From contig OX235271.1 in assembly GCA_944472155.2 (NCBI GenBank), forward strand, positions 89,913,256 to 89,977,255: a stretch of DNA of 64,000 nucleotides, read 5' to 3'. The stretch comes from Trichobilharzia szidati. Lineage: Eukaryota; Platyhelminthes; Trematoda; Strigeidida; Schistosomatidae. Both the position numbers and the translations under genes were made by a program. Positions 35,046 to 46,160 of this stretch are shown piece after piece; position 1 is the first letter of the stretch, and every line of letters begins with the position of its first letter. Under the pieces are notes generated by a model. It saw nothing but the letters and a program-made list of their open reading frames with translations, did no database searches and was not told where the DNA came from.

Positions 35046-36275
35046 GCTGAACTTTGTTGTTCTTATATTCACGTCTGGATGGGTATTTTCCGTGAATTCA
35101 CAGTGTATTGTGATGGCAAGCTATCTAACATGGTGGTCACATTGCAAACTGGTCTGACGGATTAATTCATCCTGCACCAGACAAAGGACTAGGCACATTA
35201 CACTAGCTAGTTTTCGATGAAAGTATCGCTACTGTTTGTTGAGTGGATACAGTGTAGGGTTTCATACATGCCAGCATTCCTTAACATGGCATTTCTGCAA
35301 CGTTCATAAACATTCTTGTTCAAATAATCGAACAATCAAGATAAAGGCCTCACTTATTCTTTGTTTTTTAACTCTCAATACATAAATTGTATGGCTTTTT
35401 CCAGACACCCAAAATTCTGTACTTTGTATAAGTCAAGTTATATAGTACTTCGCAAATACAAAGATAAGTATTAGTTAAGATTTTGTTTTATCAGAGCAGG
35501 GCGATAGCTTAATATCTAGTTTCAGAGAGGCTTTTATAAACATCTACTCTTATAAATGTGCATTGATTGTTCAATGGTAGATTGCTGGTGAATCACGCTA
35601 CAAGTTATCCGGGTTTGATCTCCTACCGGTGCATTCCCCCAAAACTTCGCCTAGCTGGTAATAAGTCTGGTGAAGAGAGAAGGTTGGGCGTGATTTTAGC
35701 AACCCTACACCGTACAGAAAAACACTACCGATACTGAAACTTCCAAGCTCAAGCTTGAAGCTTTATGCTGCACTCAGAATAAATAAGAAAAATTATAATA
35801 ACCTTGTAGATATATTTAGTAGCTTATTCATCTTAGTAATAAAAGTTAACTGACAAAGTTTATTCTCGTTTCTCTTTATAGAGTTTATCTCTCATTAACG
35901 TCTATTACAGTCATAATAATTACACTGGTATGAGTTCATATTTTTTATCATCACTTGACAGCTACCCCAGATAAGAATGACCTTAGCTTAATGAGTACCT
36001 ATAGGTTACCCTGACAAGGTTAAGTTGTTAAACAAATTAGGAATGCACTTCCATAAATAAATAACATCTGCATAATTTTGTATAGTAGTTGATTCGGACA
36101 GATTCTTTCTTATTTTTGTATTCATCCATCCATACTGTAAAAATTATAATGCTACGTGTGAAACAACAGAAGACAAAACGTTCAGTCTAAGAAATGGAAT
36201 CTTTGGGTGAATTCGTTTTAGTCAGCTGTGCAAGCGCATTTATAAGTACAACTTTTCACACAAAATGGGACACTA
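34870..36275. mobile_element. candidate non-autonomous TIR element containing a SINE
   Basis: The left end ('ttgtacagctaagtaaatga') is matched in inverse by the right end at 36205-36260 ('gaattcgttttagtcagctg', then 'gcgcatttata'). The first interior bases after the left end resemble those of the similar element at 62145. No transposase ORF is inside; a SINE lies at 35556-35795. The element type is inferred from ends only. Confidence 0.4.
35556..35795 (+). repeat. tRNA-headed SINE with RTE-like body, diverged
   Basis: The head 'gtgcattgattgttcaatgg' is followed by the B-box-like 'gggtttgatctcc'. The body 'cgcctagctggtaataag' and 'gaaggttgggcgtga' and the tail 'agcttgaagctttatgctgc' follow. 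The word 'cgcctag' is also found in the RTE leader at 42928. Confidence 0.7.
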
Positions 36276-36857
36276 ACAAAAGTAATGGTATTACGTAATC
36301 GTAGTTGTGATTATTAATCAGTAGGAGTTGAACAAGCGTGTTATCGTTACGCAATGAGATAAGTAATTTCATGAGTTGTAATCAGGAAGTGCATAGAAGC
36401 GAGGGAAATGCGATATTACGCAACATTTAGAGAGGAAGAAAGAAGAAAGGGTCGTAACTATTATAAAATAAGTGGTTGCGTGATTCTCTTTTGTATGTGG
36501 ACCTCCATTGTCTCTATATGAATGGCTAGAGTTTGAGCAATGCAGAAATGACAAAAGCGTTTTGTCTTTAGCTGACTGTTTTTGTGCTTTGTAGATCATT
36601 TTGAAGGAGGAGTTTGTTGAGGTAGAATGGCCAGTGAAGAGAAGGTGTGTATTTATCTCATTCCTTATGGGACCATAGCTACCTTTTGGTGTGCATCCTG
36701 GTTACGATTCATTCACTTAATTACTTGTCTGAAAACATAACCTTAACACCCTTAAACATCTCCTCTTAAAAGTATTTATTAATATTAAAAACTTTGGTGA
36801 AGACACCTCACCACTTTCTTTTCTACCTCCTTTTGTGAAAAATATTGTTTGTGAATG

Positions 36858-36970
36858 CAGTTCTGCAGCTAAAGAGGACAGATTCGCCTAGAAGAGCCCC
36901 TTCCTTGAACTACTTGTTTTGTTCTCTTCATTAGTGTCTGGATGTGGATTTTTACCAATAAGCGGAATTA
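36858..36970 (+). repeat. isolated left end of the TIR family
   Basis: 'tgcagctaaagaggacagat', 'gaagagcccctt' and 'gtgtctggatgtggattttt' run in parallel with 35005-35090 ('gtacagctaagtaaatgaac', 'tctggatgggtatttt'). Confidence 0.45.
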
Positions 36971-37023
36971 TCCAGAATTTTTCGAAATATTTCCACTGCA
37001 GTTTTTGCCTAGATACTCCCAGA

Positions 37024-37440
37024 TGTTATTATTCCCTTGGGTTCCGAGTGGAACATAGCACTTCAACAACAAATCTCCACTTTGTTCTATGCTGTGCTGT
37101 TCTCTTCAGTTGGGTCCACAATTGCATGAACATTCCACGTCCCCATTCTTATTCTCGTTCTCATCGAAAGAAGACAAACCGCCAGACTGACTCTCCAAAA
37201 CCTCTACCAGTCTATGGCGTCATTTTTCCTCTCCGATTCCAGCATAGAATAAGTTTGTTTTATGTATAATTTGTATTATTATTTTCAGTTTGCGTTGAAG
37301 CTTCCGTAGCAGTTTTAATGGTTTTGTGATGTAGTATCGCTAGCCCCACACCTAACCCTCCCTGTTTAACCAGGCTTGCGACCGGCTAGAAAACTAACGA
37401 GCTAGTAAACTGGGTGAGGTTACGACTCTAATATATAGAA
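37024..37440 (-). mobile_element. internally deleted RTE retrotransposon copy
   Basis: On the minus strand it starts with the RTE leader (complement of 'gaccggctagaaaact' at 37380-37395). It continues through the presumed ORF start region into 'tggggacgtggaatg' (complement at 37133-37147), which in the full copy is the first endonuclease motif. About 15 bases further it jumps to the last 100 bases of the RTE ('agcatagaacaaagtgga' region) and ends with the tail 'gaagtgctatgttccactcg' and AATAATAA. Nearly all coding sequence is missing between the two parts. The plus-strand 116-residue frame at 36919-37269 is a shadow of this. Confidence 0.8.
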
Positions 37441-39173
37441 CGTCTTTATTAATACGCCAAAAAATTTACCAATCTAGCAGTGATAAGTATGTTAACAATA
37501 ATCAGTCAGTATCAGTAGGTAAATGAGAGAATCATTAACCAAGAAAATTAATACAGAAATTAAAGAGCAGAAATAATTGTATAATGCATAATTTTGGAGA
37601 AAATAATAAGTAATCACGGGTTCAAATTGATTTAGTAATAAGCAGTTTAAGATGAAGTTGTCAGAATAATAAAATAATTAAGACAATAATAACTTGGGAA
37701 AGGCTTGTTCAGTTTTTACACTCATGTAACGATGGCCAAAGTAAAGAAAATGGCTGCTTAAATTTCTTCTAAACACACAGATTTAGCTTCCTCAGGCGGA
37801 CTACAATAGCACCAGCTGTATGTTGAAGACGAACTCGTAAAGTGAAACAAACATTGTCTCAAATGGGATAAATAGCTGTAAATGCTGTATTCATATCAAT
37901 TTTCTGCTCACAATCTACGAGGTGAGGTACAAATAGATCTTGACTCTTCCCTGCTCAACCATACAGGATAATGCTATGAAGTACGATGGTGAATCTGCCT
38001 AATTGTACACCCGATGTAAGTAACTAGCTCCACATTAGCAGTTAAACTGACCGATACACTCAGAGGAGAACAAATAAGCCAGTTTATACTTATTTCTCGA
38101 ACGTAGAATTGAAGCAGTTGTGAAGATACAGTGTACCTCTCCTGACGTGATTGCCTTTTTTACTGTATTTCTTAGGCGCTGTGTTATCATTTCAACAAGA
38201 AACTGCAGCCTTATGAATGACGGTTTCTTTGGAACTGTTGTTATTCTAAATTGCTTTAGCTTTACTATTCTACTACTCTACTCTTTATTCTATTACTATT
38301 AGTTGTTACAAGGGAAACTTTTAAAGGATAGTTAAGGTTGTATTCAAGATAACTATTGAAACAGAAAGGCAAAATTACAGACTATGCTTTTAAATGAAGT
38401 ATTCGTTATTCATTGACTGACAAAATAAAACAGTCAAATATGCTACTGTTTAATTTTCTTTTGAGGTTTATTCAACAATTGATTTCACAAAGACAAAAAA
38501 TGGATAAGTAGCTATGAAAGAAGACTAAAATACTAACTATGCCGTCTCATATCCCAAAGCTATACAGCTGTTTGAAGTTAAACAGTTTGAATAATTGATT
38601 ATATATATAGTTATGAAAAAATACTGATAGTAACGAAACAAAATGCCTAAAAAAGGACACAGTCATCGATTTTCTCCTGTGTAACTTCATAATCGCTTAG
38701 ATGGAAAGCATGTAGTAAGTATTTTGCTTCTTTTTATACCACTTCATTACTACTCACAGATATTCTTTTTCGAGAAATCATTGACTCTCTGTGGTAAGCG
38801 ATTAATCTATATTGGAAAACAACTATGCCAATCTGCCATTCAAGGAAGACAATGTCATTCACTTGGCAAAACTTCTCTTATAGAAGGCTGTAAATACGAA
38901 CTTTCTAAGCTGTTAGGGTGGTAACCGTGAACATAACAGCAAGGTTCGTCCAAACAGTATAAAACCCAAGGCGCCAGCTCTCGTCACGTCAACCTATTCA
39001 TCTCACTTCACCTAGTTTTTATTTGATAGCAAACATATTCGGGGGCGTAAATCGTTGTCTATCATCTGATTCTGTCAAGAGCATACTTTGGCATCGCAAA
39101 ACGTTCTATCACACTACACCGGCTGGAAGATGGTCGCATTCATGATGTTTACAGAAGCTTTTATTCATCAATA
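37441..39173. other. AT-rich, nothing recognised
   Basis: No supported gene. Short frames at 38120-38302 and 38724-38924 are without motif. Confidence 0.4.
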
Positions 39174-39385
39174 AGGCGTCGGTGGTTCAGAAGTAGAATA
39201 CCCACCAACCACATACTTGATCTAGGCTTCAGTCTCCAAATGACACATTCCTATAGCTCCCTTAGCCTGTAGTGAGCCCAATAAACAGGGAACGTTGGGC
39301 GTAAGGATAGCAACCTCAACCCCATAGAAAACGTCGCAGTTGCTGAAAATTCGAACTTCAAGCTTGAATCTCTGTGTTTCTTTTC
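39174..39385 (+). repeat. tRNA-headed SINE, decayed
   Basis: The head 'ggcgtcggtggttcagaagt' is followed by the body 'gggaacgttgggcgtaag', 'agcaacctcaacccca' and the tail 'acttcaagcttgaatctctg'. The B box is degraded. Confidence 0.6.
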
Positions 39386-40797
39386 CGTTTCTTTCCGTCT
39401 TTCCTTGCCATGGTAACTGGATGTCTTTATTCTCTAATCTGATTACGTAATCTTTGTCTTTAACCTCACCCCTCTTTTTTTTAAATCTGTAATATTGCTT
39501 GTCTCTTGTTTCTATGACGTGATTTGAACTCAGTACATCGTTACCAAATTTATTAGTTACTCATCATTTTACTCACCTCTCATCTTTATTACGTAACTCC
39601 TTTACCATAGCATGCATACATCTATTTTGTTTAAACTTGAACTGCCTGTGTAAAAACTATATAAGCACAATTTTCTGAGCACTGTTCACTTACTTTGGAA
39701 CTTTCTGTCAACTGACAACATGTAAAAATTTGCAAGTATGTTAAAATTTTCTGTACGTAAACCTCACAATTTATTTAGGCTGTAAGCAGCTGATGAGAAG
39801 CTAACGAAATAAATGATGGTGCCATATTATTCTGCACAAACCACTGTTGTTCTTGCCTTATTTAAATTTATCAAGGGGAATAAATGCATGAAGTCTTTTC
39901 CGTTTGCCGAATCCTAATCTGTTCAAGTGAAAAATCTGAATCTTCGCGTGCAGAAAGTAACATAGTCATTTTGAAGCTTACTTAGCCCTATACTATTTAC
40001 CTTCATATCCTTCACTGCTTTTCTTCACTGTATTACTGTTGTCATTATTTTGCTATTAGTCTTATTTTCCGTTACTTATCATTCTCACATTTTATTATCA
40101 GCTCTGATTAAAGCTGTTTTAAATGATTTCCTTAATTTGACTGAGTGGCTTTGAAAACTCCTTCGCATGCTTTTCTTTGAATTGTGTATTTGAAGGTGAT
40201 AAAGGTTTCCTTTCAGCATCAGTACTTTTTTAGCGTCTGTGTATTCATATTTCTTATTATTTCAAACGCATTAACTCTATTCTGCATGCTGATATGGAAT
40301 TTATTGAATTAACCGATTCACCATGACTGTGTTTTCATTTTATCACTTCTCGTGTACTGTCATATTCACACACTTGTTGAATCTAATGTTGTCATTATGT
40401 CCATGTTATGTTTATGTTATCCTTTTGATTTGCTATATATAATTGTGTATTTAGAGTATTTAGCTGACTAGTTTGAACGACATTTATGAATTCATTAAAT
40501 AATATCAATGAAGCCAAATAGAGATTTGATTAGACAGGCAAATTGATGGCTTATATATGTTTGAAAAAACTCACACTTAATCGACTGAGAAAATTTTGAG
40601 GTTATCTGGAATGGTGAACAATCTGCATTCATAATTATTCGAATAAACGAATCATTTTTTCTCTTGAAATAAGAGAACTGCGAACCACTAGACTTCAACT
40701 AAACCAGTACCGTCTAAGTAGGATGTGCTCCAATCCAAGAAACTGGATCTTTGAATAGTCAATGTTAAGTTTGCAAGCTGTACTGACGAAATCATGA
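39386..40797. other. AT-rich, nothing recognised
   Basis: T-rich DNA without a supported gene. Confidence 0.4.
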
Positions 40798-41005
40798 GTC
40801 GGTGGCACAGTGGTAGAATGCTTGCCAACCACACCTCATGTGATTCAGGGTTCGATTCCCGGCCAACTCACTCATTCACCTTGCTAAACCAGTAATAAGA
40901 CTGGTAAAGAGGGAAGGTTGGGCATGAGGTAAGCAACCCCATCCCTTCAAAGCTCCAGCTTGAAGCCCTATGTTCCATTGTGAATGTAAAAGAAATAAAA
41001 TAAAT
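40798..41005 (+). repeat. tRNA-headed SINE with RTE-like tail
   Basis: Head 'gtcggtggcacagtggtaga', box B GGGTTCGATTCCC (40849-40861), body 'agtaataagactggtaaaga' and 'gcaaccccatccc', tail 'cttgaagccctatgttccat' (40961-40980). Confidence 0.8.
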
Positions 41006-41715
41006 AATAATACTGACGAACTCATCGAGTCATAAAACGAGAAAGATAAGAAATTTAGACAAGTCAATTAAAAACTCATTATTAGTATACTCAGTGATTA
41101 CAGAACTTTAAACTACTAAAATTTCAGCACTACATTTTGTGACCTCGCAGCTCCTCAGTTGTTTTGCGTTTGATGGATAAACATTGCACACAGTCATACT
41201 GACTGATCACTCCCAATGTCAAGCTTTTAGGGATTGCGTTAAATAATCTTCCCTTGCGAATGTACAGTGTTATTGGAAATTACTGAAAATTCGTATTTGC
41301 TTATGTCAGATTCTCTGATTATCATTTAAAGAATATTTAAATTATCACATTAGAGTGAATAGATGCAGCCGTTGTCACTGCTACACATACAAAACGTTTT
41401 TATTAGAGCAAAGGGAGTTTGTGTATTCTTTTACAGCCGAAAAGCAAAATAAATTAAGCAAAGGCTGTTGATTTAAATAGACAGGTAAGAAAAGGCAAAT
41501 ACACAAAATTGCATTTTATTCTACCACAGTGCTCAGAATATACCTTTTTATTATCAATGTTAACTCGACAGTTCGTTATTATCGTCTCAAACCACCCCAC
41601 CATAATTGTTTGCTGCGCACTCTTTATTTTACTGGTGAGTAAAAGAAACCCTTCACCCCTCTTCTATTAGGCTGCACAAATCCAGATAAGAATATATTCA
41701 AGTGTTCGTTTTCTT
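41006..41715. other. AT-rich, nothing recognised
   Basis: No supported gene or repeat. Confidence 0.4.
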
Positions 41716-41937
41716 TTCCTTCACGTTCCCAGTGAAACATAGGGCTTCAAGCTAGTGGCTTGAAGTTTCTGTAGCAGTGTTTATTTTACAGGGTGGGGTT
41801 GCTAGCCTCATGCCCAACCTTTCCTCTTTACCAGCATTATTTCTAGCTTAGCGAGGTGAAGGAGTGCGTCGGCCGGGGATCGAACCCCGGACCATGTGTA
41901 TGGTCGGCGAGCGTCCTAACCGCTATACCACCGACGT
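41716..41937 (-). repeat. tRNA-headed SINE with RTE-like tail (good minus copy)
   Basis: Complete on the minus strand: head at 41937 downward, box B (complement of gatcgaaccccgg at 41879-41891), body, and tail (complement of catagggcttcaagct at 41738-41753). Very close to 29787-30015. Confidence 0.85.
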
Positions 41938-41969
41938 TTGCAGGAATACTATTAGTAACGTTATTGGCC

Positions 41970-42150
41970 ATTAGCTGACATCAGTCAGAGAACCATTGGA
42001 AAACCTGGAAGTAGTGCACAGCTGTTTTATCCTAGTTTGGGTTAATTCAGTAGTACGCGCCCACCACAGAGGTTCGAAGTCAGGACCTTCCGGTTACGAG
42101 GCAAGCTTGTAGACCATTCAGTCAGTGGAACCTGATCCAATAGCTTGTGA
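41970..42150 (-). repeat. tRNA/hammerhead repeat, decayed minus copy
   Basis: Contains a minus-strand hammerhead-like segment at 42011-42056, whose box reads CTGAATT instead of CTGANGA, so it should be inactive. A tRNA-like segment follows. Confidence 0.7.
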
Positions 42151-42199
42151 ATTCCAGTTTCTGCCGATTCGTGATATATTTACCACGATCACCAGCTAA

Positions 42200-42440
42200 T
42201 ACCACAGGTGGGTTACTGTCTCCTTGTCCAGTATTCCATGGTCTTTCAATGGTTCTCATCAGCTCGTGATCAATCTTGTAGCCAATTTAAATCCCTACAG
42301 ACCGACACTTCATAATTAGTTTAATGACTATTAGCTACTGGTTGTATATGGGGGGTTACCTGGAGTTCTAGTGCGAAGTTATAATCTGTGGGGTCCACCA
42401 CGCCAAGCAAGAGGACAGATACCCTTTGGAGTTTCTGAAC
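42200..42440 (+). repeat. tRNA/hammerhead repeat, partial plus copy facing the previous one
   Basis: Starts in the hammerhead 3' half ('ttgtccagtattccatgg', 42215-42232), then 'caatggttctcatcag', then the unit spacer ('ttacctggagttctagtgcg', 42356-42375). The pair with 41970-42150 repeats the head-to-head arrangement seen at 30.4, 50.9 and 58.1 kb. Confidence 0.6.
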
Positions 42441-42529
42441 CGGTATAGAAGAGAACAGTTTAGTTCAAAGTATACAGTTCACTCCATCCCTGTTGTGAAG
42501 TAAATTTTTTAAACACAATGTACAACGGC

Positions 42530-42840
42530 GCTGGATGAGTCAACGAGACTTATGGGCAGCAGCTTTCAATGACCATGTCCTGACTTTTTCTAGGTAATGC
42601 TACAAATAACCGAGTTGAAAGTTCACACAAACAAATGAAGCGTTACCTGCAAAGATCAGGCAGTCTGCAAAACGAATGTTGAAGGTGTATAAATGGTGTA
42701 AGCAAAGTTCTTCAAGAATACACAAAGAGGTGATGGTAGCTCAGTCACTATGTTTCAAGTATTCTTGTTCACAACGTCTACCACCGATCCTACGACAACT
42801 AACGCCGTGAGCCTCGAGGAAAATGATCCTTGAATATACA
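42530..42840 (+). pseudogene. possible transposase-derived (MULE/ZSWIM-like) fragment
   Basis: From 42599 the plus strand reads ATNNRVESSHKQMKRYLQ and runs to a stop at 42680. A shifted frame continues with KVYKWCKQSSSR and LPPILRQLTP. The 'TNNRxE...' block followed by a Trp-Cys helix and an 'LTPxA' ending recalls the region just before the SWIM zinc finger in MULE transposases and ZSWIM-type host proteins. It is a recollection of pattern, not an alignment. Stops and shifts show it is broken. Confidence 0.32.
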
Positions 42841-43118
42841 AAGCGACGGCGGGCTTCCGTAGAGGTTAAAGCTTTGGACTATGTGTTCTTCAAAGATAAT
42901 TGGAAGAGAATAGAGGGGGAACCTCGCCTAGATTACTAGGTCCCTAGTTTTCTAGCCGGTCCCAAGCCTAGATAAAGAGGGAGGGTTGGTGCGTGATGCT
43001 AGCAACTCCACCCCCAAAACTTAACCAAATTGCTACAGAAACTGCAACACACAAATATATTAAAAATTCTAAAAATATGAAGAATAACCTTATTTTTCGC
43101 TAGAATCGGGGAAGTGAA

Positions 43119-44752
43119 ATGACCCAGGCTGGTGAAAGCCTTCGGGAAGCCAGTCAGTCGATGTGCCTTCTTTCGATGAAAGCAAAAATAAGGATGGGGA
43201 CGTGGAATATTCGTACAATGTACGAAACTGGAAAAGCTGCCCAGGTAGCCGCAGAAATGAGAAGATATAAAATAAAAGTATTGGGAATCTGCGAGAGCAG
43301 ATGGAACGGATGTGGAAGGAGCCAACTGCAAACTGGAGAGACAATAATCTACTCCGGTCACCCAGAGGACAAGCACACCGAGGGAGTGGCCATCATGATG
43401 TCACCAATAGCGGCTAAAGCTCTCATGCAGTGGGAACCAATCTCCTCCAGGATAATGACAACCAGATTCAACTCAAAAGGAAGGAAGGTTACAATCATTC
43501 AATGCTATGCGCCTACAAACGTCTCAGAACAAGAGAAGAAGGAGGATTTCTACAGACAACTACAAGCAGTAATGGACAACGTCCCAAAGAGCGATATCAA
43601 AATCCTGATGGGTGACATGAATGCGAAACTGGTAGGAGACAATACAGGAAGAGAATTTACCATGGATCAAGAGGCCCTCGGTGAAATGAACGAAAATGGT
43701 GAACTCTTCTCAGACTTCTGCGCCTTCAATGATTTGGTGATTGGTGGCAGTGTGTTCAAACACAGGGATATACACAAGGCGACATGGATTTCACCAGATG
43801 GACACACCAAAATCCAGATAGACTTCATTTCAATCTCAAGGAAGTGGAGACGGAGCCTACTGGACACAAGATCGAGGAGAGGAGCAGATGTGGGTTCAGA
43901 CCACTATCTAGTACAAGGGACTTTCAAGGTGAAGCTAAAAGCATCGATAACAGCTGGGGATAGGCCACAATGCAAATTCAACACTCAAAAACTGAAGGAC
44001 ACAACCACAAAGGACACTTTCACTGCAACTGTCAGAACAAAGCAGGAAACACTTCGTGACATCACCGAGAAGTCATGTGTGGAAGACCACTGGAACTCTC
44101 TGAAGGCGATTTTTAACGAAACGTGTTCAACGGTTTTAAGAAGAAAGAAGAAACAAGACGAGGAATGGCTCTCAACGGTCACTTGGAAGCTAATAGAGGA
44201 GAGGAGAAAAGTGAAAGAGAAAATAATTCAATGCAAAGATGGACAAGAGAAAGAGACGCTGAGCTCAACTTACACAGCACTGGGCAAAGAAGTGAAGAAG
44301 AGTGTCAGGAAGGACAGAAGACAATTCTACGACAATCTGGCTACTGAAGCTGAGAATGCAGCAGGCAAAACGGACCTGAGGACATTATATCAGATAACCA
44401 AGTTTCTATCCGGGAATAGATCAACACAAGTGAAACCTATAAAAGACAGCCAAGGGAACCCAATTACCAAGGAAGAAAGACAGATTAAACAATGGGCGGG
44501 CTACTTCAAAGGACTCTTGAACCGACCACCACCTGCGACCTGTCCAGAAATACCGACAACAGCACGTACACAACTGCAAGTTGACACCAATCCTCCAACG
44601 AAAGCTGAAGTCTGGAATGCAATCAAGCTTCTGAAAGCTGGAAAAGCAGCTGGACCAGATGAAATACCCCCGGAAGCACTGAAAGCGGACCCAGAGACGA
44701 CAGCAGACATGCTGACTCCATTATCGCAAAAGGTCTGGAAGGGGGGGGGGAA
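43119..44752 (+). pseudogene. RTE ORF, part 1: AP-type endonuclease and start of RT
   Basis: The translated frame (555 residues to 44786) begins with an exonuclease-endonuclease-phosphatase domain at about 24-270. Its motifs are MGTWNIRT (N30), CESRW (E59), QCYAPT (129-133), GDMNAK (165-170, D166 and N168), TWISPDG (222-228), IDFI (234-237) and SDH (260-262). All catalytic residues of the AP endonuclease of LINEs are therefore still present. After a Lys/Glu-rich linker the RT begins with AGKAAGPDEIPPEAL (about residues 508-522). The frame is lost in a run of ten G's at about 44741-44750, and the last dozen residues are out of frame. Start chosen at the first Met after upstream stops. An intact endonuclease could nick target DNA; no RT would be made from this copy. 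Confidence 0.88.
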
Positions 44753-45346
44753 GTGCCTACTGACTGGAGGAAAGGTTACCTCGTGAAACTACCAAAGAAG
44801 GGCGACCTGGGACTCTGCAAGAACTGGCAAGGAAACATGCTCCTGTCGACGCCAAGTAAAATCCTGAGTCGCATCATCCTGGAGAGAATAAAGGACGCGC
44901 TGGATACAGAACTCCGACCAGAACAAGCAGGATTCAGGAAAGGTAAATCATGTTCTGAGCAAACTGCAACTCTACGCATCATCATCGAACAAAGCATGGA
45001 ATGGCAATCAAACCCCTACCTCAACTATATAGACTTTGAGAAGGCTTTCAACATCGTTGACCGCGAAGTAATTTGGAAACTACTCGAGTACTATGGCATC
45101 CCCCAAATATTCATCAACCTTATTCAACAGCTGTACGACAACGGCACATGTTAAGTGATCCACAACGGAAAACTCAGTGAGGCGTTTGGAGTAAACACAG
45201 GAGTCAGACAAGGGTGCTTATTATCACCAATGATATTCCTAATTGTGGTGGATTGGATTATGCGTCAGACAGTGGGAAACGAGAAGACAGGGATATCCTG
45301 GACCAACGTAAAGAATCTAGAAGACCTGGATTTCGCGCATGGATGA
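44753..45346 (+). pseudogene. RTE ORF, part 2: RT fingers and palm
   Basis: The frame resumes after the G run with LVKLPKKGDL, RPEQAGFRKGKSCSEQ and the first catalytic block YIDFEKAF. A premature TAA at 45152-45154 interrupts it. The same frame continues with the template-grip block GVRQGCLLSPMIF. The second catalytic block (FADD-type) at about 45332-45345 is destroyed by a small insertion that shifts the frame. The copy cannot make active RT. Confidence 0.85.
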
Positions 45347-46148
45347 TTTATGTTTGATGTCACACAAAATCGAAGACTTGAAAGCGAAAACCGACAAACT
45401 GGTCGAAGAGGCTGGCAGTGAAGACAGGATTCCAGGTGAACATAGACAAGACGGAGGTTATGAAAATAACCAACCAACAACAACAACAGGAGCAGCAACA
45501 TCCAGCACCAATCACCATCAACGGGAGGGATTTGAAAGAGGTGACTTCATTCACTTGTCTATGGTGCATTGTCTCAACTACAGGAGGAACGGACGAGGAT
45601 GTCAAATCGAGAATCGAGAAGACGAGAAACACATTCATCAAACTAAAACCAATCTGGAAATCTTCCTCACTCAGCATCAACAACAAAATTCGGATTTTCA
45701 ATACAAACGTCAAGTCAGTTTTGCTATACGGATCAGAAACTTGGCGTGTCACAAAGAATATTTCCAACAGCCTGTTGCAAACCTTTATTAACAACTGTCT
45801 TCGTTCTATACCGGAGATCGGATGGCTGGAAAGAATCACCAACAAGAAACTATGGGAACAAACAAAACAAGAATCAATCGCCCAAAAATATGCAGGAGAA
45901 AGTGGAGATGGATTGGACACTCGCTGAGGAGGCCGTTGGGTGACATTGCGCGTCAGGCCCTCAAGTGGAAGCCGAAAGGGAATCGGCGAGTTGGACGTCC
46001 AAGGGTGATATGGAGGAGATCGTGTGAAGAGGAGTTGAAACAGTGTGGACTAACATGGATGCAGGTGAAAAGTACAGCAGAAGACAGGCGCAAGTGGAGG
46101 CGTGCAGTTGAAGCCCTATATTCCACTAGGAACCCAAGGGAACAATAA
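45339..46148 (+). pseudogene. RTE ORF, part 3: RT thumb and C-terminal region
   Basis: Three frames are needed. The first reads LCLMSHKIEDLKAKTDKL after 45339. The second, from 45418, reads FQVNIDKTEVMKI with a CAA-repeat-encoded glutamine run, then LLYGSETWRVTK. The third, from about 45890, reads RRKWRWIGHSLRRP and ends KWRRAVEALYSTRNPREQ at 46148. The GSETW and RWIGH blocks are usual in this LINE group. The long minus-strand frame at 45360-45920 is an antisense shadow. Confidence 0.82.
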
Positions 46149-46160
46149 TAATAAAATAAT

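Larger units (their letters stand above)
42843..46160 (+). mobile_element. RTE-type non-LTR retrotransposon, nearly full length but dead
   Basis: The leader from about 42843 includes the block ('gctagcaactcca', 'gctacagaaac') later reused in SINEs. An ORF follows with apurinic-type endonuclease and reverse transcriptase, then a 3' tail 'ttgaagccctatattccact' (46109-46128) and a short AATAAT repeat, as RTE elements have. The coding region is broken at five or more places: a G10 run, an in-frame TAA, and frameshifts near 45330, 45415 and 45900. The 5' boundary is judged from homology to the two deletion derivatives and is approximate. Confidence 0.85.

Noticed and set aside
36919..37269. 116-residue plus-strand open frame
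   Set aside because: Antisense of the internally deleted RTE copy at 37024-37440.
45360..45920. 186-residue open frame on the minus strand
   Set aside because: Antisense of the RTE C-terminal region; its runs of Cys and Leu come from the CAA/CAG-rich coding strand.
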